This document shows, one piece after another, positions 51,002-59,791 of a DNA stretch of 64,000 nt. Position 1 is the first letter of the stretch; each line of letters begins with the position of its first letter. The translations under genes and the position numbers were made by a program. Origin of the DNA: Phytopythium helicoides. Its lineage: Eukaryota > Oomycota > Peronosporomycetes > Pythiales > Pythiaceae. The notes beneath the pieces were generated by a model. It had not been told where the DNA came from. It was given only the letters and a program-made list of their open reading frames with translations, and did not search any database. The stretch lies in assembly GCA_024867545.1 (NCBI GenBank), contig JANFNE010000065.1:221413-285412 (forward strand), read 5' to 3'.

Positions 51002-53620
51002 ATGGAAGTCAAGAAACAAAGCATCGTTAGTGTGCTCTCCACTGCCGCTTACGACGCTCTGATTGAAGAAGGTGTCGAAGTTGACTATTGTGAGCTGTCA
51101 CCGAGCATTGAGAGGAGAATCAAACTCGCTGAAGGCGCGGAAGCCGTCAAAAAAGAGATCAGACTTGCCGTTTCCGACGCGTATATGGAATTCAGCGTAC
51201 CTAGGAAATTTCGCGCGAAGGTAGTTGCAGCCGCATTCGCCGCATTCAAGCTGCACAACACCGAACAGATTGTTAGCGTCGATCCCGTCTCCACCTTTGA
51301 AACGACAGCACAAGCCTTCCAACAACAGTACGTTGAAGGAGCTGACGCATTCTTTCGGGATCATCTCGCTCGATGCTGTGCAGCCTACTACGGGTCTCCC
51401 TCCTCCTATACGTCTCCCTACACGACGATAACCCAAAGCTCGGGGTTTGGCAAGAGTCGTGTGCTACAGAGACTCGCAGAGTTCACCGCACAAGGCAACA
51501 CAATCTCTAGCGGTGGCTACGAGTTCGACATGAAGGTGTTGTACGTCAATCTTCGTGACCCCGTGGGATCGACTGGGTATCCGTGTGCAACCCCCGCTTT
51601 GGGTCGTTGGCTCTTCGATCCTTTTGGAGATGAGAACAGTATCAAGAACAAGCTCGCTGATCTGTTCCAGTATGCGATTGACCACCCCTCCGCAGCATCA
51701 CAGCAATGGCTGCATCTCTTCTCCAACCCAAAGATAAACGGTCAGACTCTTGACAGACGACTGGCTGAAGAGCTGTCGGTCCGAAGTGCGTCCCGAACAC
51801 CGGACTCCAGAGCTTCCAAAAGTCCACACTTTGAAACGAGCAAGACGCGTACGAAGACGAAAGTGCCGGTTCTCGTGTTGGCTATTGATGAGGCTCGAGC
51901 TCTGTTGAAGGTCACGGATGTGAACAGAATCAACTCGTTTCGAATGTTGCGACGAGCGCTCAGGATGGTATTCAGATCTCCCGTAGTCAACGCTGTCAAC
52001 GGTATGGTCTTCGCGGTGCTTGTCGATACGAACTCCATAGTGCACGACTTCACCCCAGCTCTTCGATATGATCCGTCATCTCGAGGGGATCCAAATACGT
52101 TTTTGTTCCCGCCGTTCGTCCTGACGCAAACGATGGACGTCATGATGCGGCTCCCTTCGTCGCCATTTCATGGAACTTCAAGTATGGACCGAGTGCTGGA
52201 GACGGACCCAGAGCGTGTTTGGTTAGCTCTTGTTTCCCTCGGTCGTCCTCTGTGGCACGGGATATCGCGAGGTGACTCATTCGATGCGAGGAAGGAAAAC
52301 CTTAATCGATTTGCTTCTTCCAAGCTGCTGATCGGGGAAGCTGCTCAAAAGGATAGCAGCTACAACGACACCACTCTCCACGGCGTAGCTGCACTGTTTT
52401 GTCGAGCCGGATTGCGTCCACGAGAGAGAGACCCGGTGGCTCCTCGCATGGTTGCCGACTTGATGAGTGTTCTCCACTACGTCGGGTACAAGAACGACAT
52501 GCATCTCACCAACTACTCGTCGGACCCGATCTTGACGTTCGGTGCGTCGCGCATTTGGTATCAGCTGGATCCGCCGGCGCTGACTACCCACCTTTTGCCT
52601 CGGTTCAAGAGTATGCTGATCGAAGGAATGGTTGACGCGGGGAATATCGGCGAACTCGTGGCTCGCATCTTTCTGCTGTTGGCGATGGACGCGACAATGA
52701 TGCGTGCAGAGGGCGTGAAAACGCGAAAAGCAGAGCAAGCGTTTGTGTTTGCTGGTCAGTTCTGTGATGTTCCGGAGTTCATTCGCATGCTCATCGGTGA
52801 AGACGCGGTTTTGTGTGATGGTGTGTCGGTAGTGCAAAAGCCAGACGAGTCAAGCCAGGATCCAGACTATCATGAACAATGCGAAGCGTGGCTGCAGACA
52901 TGGGAGGGGTGGAAGATCGGCTATAGCCACTTTGTGGACGTGCCAAAGTTACCAACCGACGACTTTTTGTGGAGGATGTTGGAGCGCCGCGCAGCTGGTA
53001 TCATGCCACACAACCAAAGCACGAGGGGAGCCGACTTGCTCCTCCCGATATTTCGCGACAGAGAAGTGTCGTTTGTGCTGGTGCAAGTGAAGAATCGCGC
53101 TGACCATGACAGTGAGTTTCCTCATTCGGCACTCCACTGTTTGTCTCCTTCGTACGTGTTCGACTTCGACCGCGCACATCCGCTTCATCTCACTCCTGTG
53201 AACAAGATGATTCGTCTTTATATGAGTCTGCGTGAGCGCGCGACCGATCAATTCCCCAACAAGTGTGTGTTGATGCCAGGAGTGGCGAATACGAGAAAGA
53301 GGACCAAAACGGGTGCGTCTGTGCGAGCCGACGATTTTGCGCTGTGTGTTCGAGGGATGTTCGCCCCAGACGCAGAGCAATGGGGGTATTCGTGGTCTTT
53401 TTTGGCGTCTCCAACAATGAAAGAGCTGAGGACGCTTGCCAACTTGGCGTGGTGGGACGGCAAGACAAAAGTGGAGGCCGATCTGAATGCACGCTATGAG
53501 GACGAGGCAGCTCGCATGCGTTTATCGAGTGTTTTGCCACGCAAGGGAGCTACTGAGACGGCATCTGTGTTGTTTGATTTGCTTCCGAGTCGCGAGGTTG
53601 AGGACAAGCGAGGAAGGTGA
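51002..53620 (+). CDS. P-loop NTPase / PD-(D/E)XK-like nuclease protein, gene B
   Basis: The protein has 872 residues from the ATG at 51002 (MEVKKQSIVSVLSTAAYDAL), about 40 bases after an initiator-like element. All the motifs of gene A are intact: SGFGKS, LAIDEA, GADLLLPIF and QVKNR. Its first 60 residues differ from the others (MEVKK start, RRIKLAEG, FSVPRKFRAK). The linker before Walker B (VRSASRTPDSRASKSPHFE) is also distinctive. A neighbouring change gives EAAQKDSSY where C and D have EAADEDKSY. Past the stop comes the border sequence shared with gene A, in mirror orientation, and then the truncated cullin. Intact coding in all four copies suggests selection on the protein or very recent amplification. 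Confidence 0.85.
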   Translation: MEVKKQSIVSVLSTAAYDALIEEGVEVDYCELSPSIERRIKLAEGAEAVKKEIRLAVSDAYMEFSVPRKFRAKVVAAAFAAFKLHNTEQIVSVDPVSTFETTAQAFQQQYVEGADAFFRDHLARCCAAYYGSPSSYTSPYTTITQSSGFGKSRVLQRLAEFTAQGNTISSGGYEFDMKVLYVNLRDPVGSTGYPCATPALGRWLFDPFGDENSIKNKLADLFQYAIDHPSAASQQWLHLFSNPKINGQTLDRRLAEELSVRSASRTPDSRASKSPHFETSKTRTKTKVPVLVLAIDEARALLKVTDVNRINSFRMLRRALRMVFRSPVVNAVNGMVFAVLVDTNSIVHDFTPALRYDPSSRGDPNTFLFPPFVLTQTMDVMMRLPSSPFHGTSSMDRVLETDPERVWLALVSLGRPLWHGISRGDSFDARKENLNRFASSKLLIGEAAQKDSSYNDTTLHGVAALFCRAGLRPRERDPVAPRMVADLMSVLHYVGYKNDMHLTNYSSDPILTFGASRIWYQLDPPALTTHLLPRFKSMLIEGMVDAGNIGELVARIFLLLAMDATMMRAEGVKTRKAEQAFVFAGQFCDVPEFIRMLIGEDAVLCDGVSVVQKPDESSQDPDYHEQCEAWLQTWEGWKIGYSHFVDVPKLPTDDFLWRMLERRAAGIMPHNQSTRGADLLLPIFRDREVSFVLVQVKNRADHDSEFPHSALHCLSPSYVFDFDRAHPLHLTPVNKMIRLYMSLRERATDQFPNKCVLMPGVANTRKRTKTGASVRADDFALCVRGMFAPDAEQWGYSWSFLASPTMKELRTLANLAWWDGKTKVEADLNARYEDEAARMRLSSVLPRKGATETASVLFDLLPSREVEDKRGR

Positions 53621-54025
53621 GGCGTAGGGAGGACCTAGGACAAAAGTGGAGTTGTCAAGGTTGGTGGTAGCGTTTCCTTATTCTGAATGTCTTCTTTCAA
53701 AGCTCTTTCAATTCCTCTATTTTGGAAGTGTTCTGTGTTGCGGAATTGTAGTGCTAAACGCCGAGTTCGATTATTGGTGCGGGCTATCGTTGAAATGAAA
53801 ACGCAGCAAAGAACGTGATGAAATTCTGGACGATTTGATGAAGGTGACCTTGCTTCTGGTTTGACATTTGCCTCGGTTCACAATGAGGTGCGTGGTTCCC
53901 GCTTGATGGTCTGCTTGAGGAAAACGTAAACATGGACGAATGGATAGGATCAACATCAATGAATGACTTCGGTGGGTTTACGCTAAATAGTTGTACACCC
54001 GCCGGTCGGCCGGGCTCCGCTGGAG
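51002..54025 (+). repeat. Right arm of the A/B palindrome
   Basis: This is the mirror of 47638-50664: gene B, its 3' border (gaggcgtagggaggacctagg...cttattctgaatgtcttct), then the cullin 3' flank and last codons. The match ends inside the cullin's final exon near 54025. Confidence 0.85.
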
Positions 54026-55148
54026 GTACTCGCGCTCGATCAGGCTCTCGATGCGCAGCTTGATCAGCTGCGGGGATGGCGTAAAACGCCCGGCCATCTG
54101 ACGCGTCACCTCGGCAATCAGCTGGTTGTGAGGCATCTGCTTGCGTGTTTTCATGATGCGGACTATCGCCGCTTCCACTGAACAGTATCGAGGTGTATGC
54201 GTTAGAGACGTTGATACAAACCCAGCAACTAGCAGCAAACAACACAAAGCACGCACCAAGATGCTTGCGGTCCTCGGCGACTGTCGGTGGAAGCGCATCC
54301 ACCGGGTGCTTCGAGGCAATCCCCGCCATGGCTGGGAGCAGCGACGATTCTTTCTGAGACACCAGCGGTATCCGCACTCGGTGCAGCTTCGACTTGTATC
54401 CGTCGTTCACGGTGAATGAGTCCACCTCCTCGTCGATGCGTTTCCCCTTGGAGCTCTTGACCAGAATCTTGTATTTGGGCGTGCACAGCGATATCAGGTG
54501 ACGCTTGAGGTCGCTCGCTTCAATTCCAGTGCACTCGGCTAGATCCTTGTAGCTCCACTCCGACTTGTCGTTGAACAGCATCAATATGACTGCTTGATAT
54601 GTCGACACGCTCAGTTCATGACGGGATTTGGCACCGCCATCTTCAACTCCGCCAAAGAAGGTAGCTCGAACATCGACGGTACCCATATTCACTAGCCACG
54701 CGAGCTTCCGACCGTTGTGACGTGCCAGGTAAAACGTCTCAAACGAAGAGATCGTCTTCGTCAGTGCCGACGGGAGCGTGCACATTGGGGACATCTCTGT
54801 CGGCCAGAACCCGCTCGTCAGTACTTGGACTGAGAGAGGAGGAGCCAGGTCGAGCAAAAAGTCGTTCGACTGAAGGAGGCTCGTAGCATTCGCGTTCCGC
54901 GCGTTCGTGGTCGACACCTTGCGGTACAGCTCCATCAAGTCCTTCGAGATACTCATATCCTTGAACATCCCTTCGAGCTTGGACGTGAACTGGTAGCCAC
55001 ACTCCGCTTTAAGTTTCGAGATCACTAGCTTCTCGGCCTCGTCGGACGTTCCGCGACCACTTAGCAGCCGCTTCGCAAGCAAGAGTTTATAGAATTCCTC
55101 GAACACGTCCTTGTCTTGCAGATAGCGGAACAGCGCAATCACCTGCGT
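53978..55148 (-). pseudogene. CUL3-like cullin, C-terminal half only (copy 1)
   Basis: Two exons, about 54257-55148 and 53978-54177, read [53 protein letters not shown] and a winged-helix end. That end has [20 protein letters not shown], with the neddylation lysine in VRIMK, and finishes RVYNYLA. It is closest to CUL3. Everything upstream of VIALF, i.e. the adaptor-binding N-terminal half, is missing. The sequence before it (cacgcag|gtgattgcg) looks like an intron acceptor, so the break probably lies in an intron. It abuts the TIR-ankyrin fragment, but that frame does not match, so no fusion protein is made. The remaining frame is intact. Confidence 0.85.
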
Positions 55149-55852
55149 GACTCGAACGTGAATGGCTCGAACGCGCGTAGACCGGATGCCGGGAGTCCTA
55201 GCACGAGCACTGCCGGGAAGATGTGGTACACTAGCGAGGACAGCGCGACGGTGGTTCTGCAGCTGTGCTCGTGCTTGGCGAGCATCTCCAGTAGCATGGG
55301 TACCCACAGTCCTCCCCTGTCGATGGGTCTGTCCCTCCTGTAGAAGTAGAAGAAGGCGAGCGCGACGATGTCGACGGCGACGACAAACTGCGACGCGCGC
55401 AGCAGGCGCACCGAGAAGTACGAGTTGAGCTGGAACTGTCCGTTGAGGAAGGAGTTTGGCAGTAGCAGCTGCTGCTTGTCGCCGGCCCTCGTCACGAGAG
55501 CGCTGGCGTGCTCCGGCCGCTGCTGCATGGAGCTCAAGTGCTCGGTGGCTCCCTCGGCCTCGTTGTCGTCACTGTCCCTTCCGCTTGGGCTCCTCTCGGC
55601 CGCCTGGATCTCCCTCGCCACCACGTCGGCCCCACTGGGCCTGGGCGCCAGCGACCGCCGCGCCAGCGCCACCTCGATCTCCATGTCCACCGCGCGCGCG
55701 TCCTCCATCTCGCGCTCGCCCTGGTCGCTGTCGAACGTCTCCTGAGCGCGCAGCTCGCGCGGCTTGACGGGCGTCTGCAGCCGCGCGTAGCCCGCGGTTT
55801 GCGCCTGCGCCTGCGCCTCGGGGGCCGGCGCCTCGGGGGCCTCCGCCTGCAT
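55139..55852 (-). pseudogene. TIR-ankyrin gene 5' fragment (two TM segments only)
   Basis: From the ATG at 55852 this repeats the first ~230 residues of copy 2 (MQAEAPEAPAPEAQ through the second hydrophobic segment, ending LRAFEPF). It then runs into six foreign residues and a stop at 55139. Differences from copy 2 are scattered (for example SPSGRDSDDNE for SRSGGDSDDNE), and no stop interrupts it. If transcribed it would make a short two-TM protein without ankyrin or TIR domains. The upstream region with the CCAAT boxes is copied too. Confidence 0.85.
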
Positions 55853-56829
55853 GCGGAGCGCCGCGTTGCTGCTTGGAACGTGGCGCGCGACCTGCCGACA
55901 CTTAGCGCGCCATGTAAAAGCGCGAGTGACTTGGCATGAGTATGGAGTGCGAGGGTGGCGGTTGACAGGGGGGAATGGAGGGTTTTTAGCCAATGAGAGG
56001 GAGGGAAGGAGGGGTTTGGACCAATCAGAGGAGAGGAAGGAACGAGCGCATCTCCACACGCGGACGGACCTTCGACGGTTTTTGCACTTGGGCTCAGTAT
56101 GCGGACAGGGAGTCAGCAGCAGCTTCCGGCTGGACACATGGCGAGGCTTGACGTGCACCACACGAGGCGAAGACGAGGCTGACATGACAGCCTTCAGCAG
56201 CTGGAAAGGGGAGACACGTTATCAAATCCGACATTCATGGCTGCACATGGTGACAGCGGCGGCGAGCTGTCTGGAGCAGCAGCGAGGCCTCACGGCTGAG
56301 AGAGATTGGGTGGCGGCGTCTATCTGCATGACCGACTGGGATGAGAAGGCGGTGGAAGTTCTCGCGTGGGTTCTGATGTGGGCGTGGGGATGAGAGGGCG
56401 ATTTGGTCCGAGACGGGTGGAGTAGAAGCGTCATGCGTTCCTGGACGATCGATCCGTGGATTTGGCTAATAAGAAACAAGCGTGTCGTGCAGAGATTACT
56501 ATCACTTAGCAGTTCATGCGCTTATGTCATATGATACGGAGTTGGGAGCCAAGCAAAACATGGGCCAGAATAGAACAGAGATTACTAGAGATGTGCATTT
56601 AATTGCTTGGGTCTATTTCAAAGCAACCAAGCAACAAAGGAACTTGACAGCCTCATGTTCCAATTCCGCATCGACTGCATCAATATGCACTTACACCTGA
56701 CATAGCAGTGCTTTCAAGACAGTACCGTTTTGGAGGAAATGAAAGAGCTTTGAAAGAAGACATTCAGAATAAGGAAACGCTACCACCAACCTTGACAACT
56801 CCACTTTTGTCCTAGGCCCTCCCTACGCC
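55853..56829. other. Flank between TIR-ankyrin fragment and gene C
   Basis: This is a shorter version of 46253-48033. It lacks the ~420-base segment after gatttgg (56460-56466) and the inverted cullin fragment, leaving one copy of the border sequence next to gene C. No gene of its own is seen. Confidence 0.65.
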
Positions 56830-59448
56830 TCACCTTCCTCGCTTGTCCTCAACCTCGCGACTCGGAAGCAAATCAAACAACACAGATGCCGTCTCAGTAG
56901 CTCCCTTGCGTGGCAAAACACTCGATAAACACATGCGAGCTGCCTTGTCCTCATAGCGTGCATTCAGATCGGCCTCCACTTTTGTCTTGCCGTCCCACCA
57001 CGCCAAGTTAGCAAGCGTCCTCAGCTCTTTCATTGTTGGAGACGCCAAAAAAGACCACGAATACCCCCATTGCTCTGCGTCTGGGGCGAACATCCCTCGA
57101 ACACACAGCGCGAAATCGTCGGCTCGCACAGACGCACCCGTTTTGGTCCTCTTTCTCGTATTCGCCACTCCTGCCATCAACACACACTTGTTGGGGAATT
57201 GATTGGTCGCGCACTCACGCAGACTCATATAAAGACGAATCATCTTGTTCACAGGAGTGAGATGAAGCGGATGCGCGCGGTCGAAGTCGAACACGTACGA
57301 AGGAGACAAACAATGGAGTGCCGAATGAGGAAACTCACTGTCATGGTCAGCGCGATTCTTCACTTGCACCAGCACAAACGACACTTCTCTGTCGCGAAAT
57401 ATCGGGAGGAGCAAGTCGGCTCCCCTCGTGCTTTGGTTGTGTGGCATGATACCAGCTGCGCGGCGCTCCAACATCCTCCACAAAAAGTCGTCGGTTGGTA
57501 ACTTTGGCACGTCCACAAAGTGGCTATAGCCGATCTTCCACCCCTCCCATGTCTGCAGCCACGCTTCGCATTGTTCATGATAGTCTGGATCCTGGCTTGA
57601 CTCGTCTGGCTTTTGCACTACCGACACACCATCACACAAAACCGCGTCTTCACCGATGAGCATGCGAATGAACTCCGGAACATCACAGAACTGACCAGCA
57701 AACACAAACGCTTGCTCCTCTTCTCGCGTTCTCACGCCCTCTGCACGCATCATTGTCGCGTCCATCGCCAACAACAGAAAGATGCGAGCCACGAGTTCGC
57801 CGATATTCCCCGCGTCAACCATTCCTTCGATCAGCATACTCTTGAACCGAGGCAAAAGGTGGGTAGTCAGTGCCGGCGGATCCAGCTGATACCAAATGCG
57901 CGACGCACCGAACGTCAAGATCGGGTCCGACGAGTAGTTGGTGAGATGCATGTCGTTCTTGTACCCGACGTAGTGGAGAACACTCATCAAGTCGGCAACC
58001 ATGCGAGGAGCCATCGGGTCTCTCTCTCGTGGACGCAATCCGGCTCGACAAAACAGTGCAGCTACGCCGTGGAGAGTGGTGTCGTTGTAGCTTTTATCCT
58101 CATCAGCAGCTTCCCCGATCAGTAGCTTGGAAGAAGCAAATCGATTAAGGTTTTTCCTCCTCTCATTGAATTGGTCACCTCGCAATATCCCGTGCCACAG
58201 AGGACGACCGAGGGAAACAAGAGCTAACCAAACACGCTCTGGGTCCGTCTCCAGCACTCGGTCCATACTTGAAGTTCCGTGAAATGGCGACGAAGGGAGC
58301 CGCATCATGACGTCCATCGTTTGCGTCAGGACGAATGGCGGGAACAAAAACGTATTTGGATCCCCTCGAGATGACGGATCATATCGAAGAGCAGGGGTGA
58401 AGTCGTGCACTATGGGGTTTGTGTCGACAAGCACCGCGAAGACCATACCGTTGACAGCTTCGACTACGGGAGATCTGAATACCATCCTGAGCGCTCGTCG
58501 CAACATTCGAAACGAGTTGATTTTGTTCACATCCGTGACCTTCAACAGAGCTCGAGCCTCATCAATAGCCAACACGAGAACCGGCACTTTCGTCTTCGTA
58601 CGCGTCTTGCTCGTTTCAAAGTGCAAATGCTTGGAAGCTCTGGAGTCCGGTGTTTGGGATGCACTTCGGACCGACAGCTCTTCAGCCAGTCGTGTGTCAA
58701 GAGTTTGACCGTTTATCGTTGGGTTGGAGAAGAGATGCAGCCATTGCTGTGATGCTGCGGAGGGGTGGTCAATCGCATACTGGAACAGATCAGCGAGCTT
58801 GTTCTTGATACTGTTCTCGCCAAAAGGATGGAAGAGCCAATGACCCAAATCAGGGGTTGCACACGGATACCCAGTCGATCCCACGGGGTCACGCAGATTG
58901 ACGTACAACACCTTCATGTCGAACTCGTAGCCACCGCTGGAGATTGTGTTGCCTTGTGCGGTGAACTCTGCGAGTCTCTGTAGCACACGACTTTTGCCAA
59001 ACCCCGAGCTTTGGGTTATCGTCGTGTAGGGAGACGTATAGGAGGAGGGAGACCCGTAGTAGGCTGCACAGCATCGAGCGAGATGATCCCGAAAGAATGC
59101 GTCAGCTCCTTCAACGTACTGTTGTTGGAAGGCTTGTGCTGTCGTTTCAAAGGTGGAGTCGGGATCGACGCTACCAATCTGTTCGGTGTTGTGCAGCTTG
59201 AATGCGGCGAATGCGGCTTCAACTACCTTCGCGCGAGCTTTCCTAGGTACGTTGAATCCCATATACGCGTCGAGAACGGCAAGTCTGATCTCTTTTTTGA
59301 CGGCTTCCGCGCCTTCAGCGAGTTTGATTTCCCTCTCAATGCTCGGTGACAGCTCACAATAGTCAACTTCGACACCTTCTTCGATCAGAGTGTTGTAGAT
59401 GACCGCGGAGAGCACACCAACGATGCTTTGCTTCTTGATGGACTTCAT
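56830..59448 (-). CDS. P-loop NTPase / PD-(D/E)XK-like nuclease protein, gene C
   Basis: The protein has 872 residues from the ATG at 59448 (MKSIKKQSIVGVLSAVIYNT). The header runs to about 130, SSGFGKS is at 147-153, and LVLAIDEA ends near 298 (D296, E297). GADLLLPIF (Asp 678) and QVKNR (Gln 695, Lys 697) follow. Compared with gene A it lacks the GEFELLV insert before the linker and has NQSTRG before the nuclease motif. Its N-terminal variant VIYNTLIEEG is shared with gene D rather than with A or B. Near the C-terminus it has CATNQFPNKCVLMAG where the others have RATDQFPNKCVLMPG. It is head-to-head with D. Confidence 0.85.
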   Translation of the reverse strand: MKSIKKQSIVGVLSAVIYNTLIEEGVEVDYCELSPSIEREIKLAEGAEAVKKEIRLAVLDAYMGFNVPRKARAKVVEAAFAAFKLHNTEQIGSVDPDSTFETTAQAFQQQYVEGADAFFRDHLARCCAAYYGSPSSYTSPYTTITQSSGFGKSRVLQRLAEFTAQGNTISSGGYEFDMKVLYVNLRDPVGSTGYPCATPDLGHWLFHPFGENSIKNKLADLFQYAIDHPSAASQQWLHLFSNPTINGQTLDTRLAEELSVRSASQTPDSRASKHLHFETSKTRTKTKVPVLVLAIDEARALLKVTDVNKINSFRMLRRALRMVFRSPVVEAVNGMVFAVLVDTNPIVHDFTPALRYDPSSRGDPNTFLFPPFVLTQTMDVMMRLPSSPFHGTSSMDRVLETDPERVWLALVSLGRPLWHGILRGDQFNERRKNLNRFASSKLLIGEAADEDKSYNDTTLHGVAALFCRAGLRPRERDPMAPRMVADLMSVLHYVGYKNDMHLTNYSSDPILTFGASRIWYQLDPPALTTHLLPRFKSMLIEGMVDAGNIGELVARIFLLLAMDATMMRAEGVRTREEEQAFVFAGQFCDVPEFIRMLIGEDAVLCDGVSVVQKPDESSQDPDYHEQCEAWLQTWEGWKIGYSHFVDVPKLPTDDFLWRMLERRAAGIMPHNQSTRGADLLLPIFRDREVSFVLVQVKNRADHDSEFPHSALHCLSPSYVFDFDRAHPLHLTPVNKMIRLYMSLRECATNQFPNKCVLMAGVANTRKRTKTGASVRADDFALCVRGMFAPDAEQWGYSWSFLASPTMKELRTLANLAWWDGKTKVEADLNARYEDKAARMCLSSVLPRKGATETASVLFDLLPSREVEDKRGR

Positions 59449-59734
59449 TTGGCCACGATCCTGGCGAGCGGTGCTGAGGAGAAGAATTTGCTCACTTGAA
59501 TATGCCGACCTTTCGTGAGTGAAGTGAGGTTCTCGTGGAGAAAGGGCTTAACAAGAAAATACTGGGCTCGGAAATCTCAAGTGAAAATGGTATTGAACTA
59601 TTCTCTTCAATGCTTTCAAGATTGAGGTGACGATGACTGAAGCCACGAGTTGGGCCGAGCACGAGTTTTGACGGAACAGTACTATTATCAATCATCGACA
59701 GTTGTCATCCCTGCCTTGCTCGATCTCGTCCTAA

Positions 59735-59750
59735 TTGCATTCCCAAATCT
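59735..59750 (+). promoter_or_regulatory. Oomycete-type initiator plus flanking element upstream of gene D
   Basis: This is the same ttgcattcccaaatct sequence and the same 42-base distance to the ATG as in front of gene B, conserved between the two units. Confidence 0.6.
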
Positions 59751-59791
59751 GCGTCGAGAGAGAAAAGTCGAACTGCACCAACGCAAACAAA

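Larger units (their letters stand above)
45561..55160. repeat. Tandem array unit 1 (about 9.6 kb)
   Basis: From 45561 the sequence (aatggctcgaacgcgcgtag...) recurs at 55161 and again, cut by the window end, at 63993. Unit 1 holds the 5' part of TIR-ankyrin copy 2, flanking DNA, NTPase-nuclease genes A and B, and truncated cullin 1. It exceeds unit 2 by about 770 bases because of two segments missing from unit 2, at about 46868-47290 and 47580-47990. Confidence 0.88.

Noticed and set aside
53784..55852. A TIR-ankyrin/cullin fusion protein across the unit junction
   Set aside because: The TIR-ankyrin frame ends at 55139 six residues after the junction and the cullin continues in a different frame, so no fused product is encoded.
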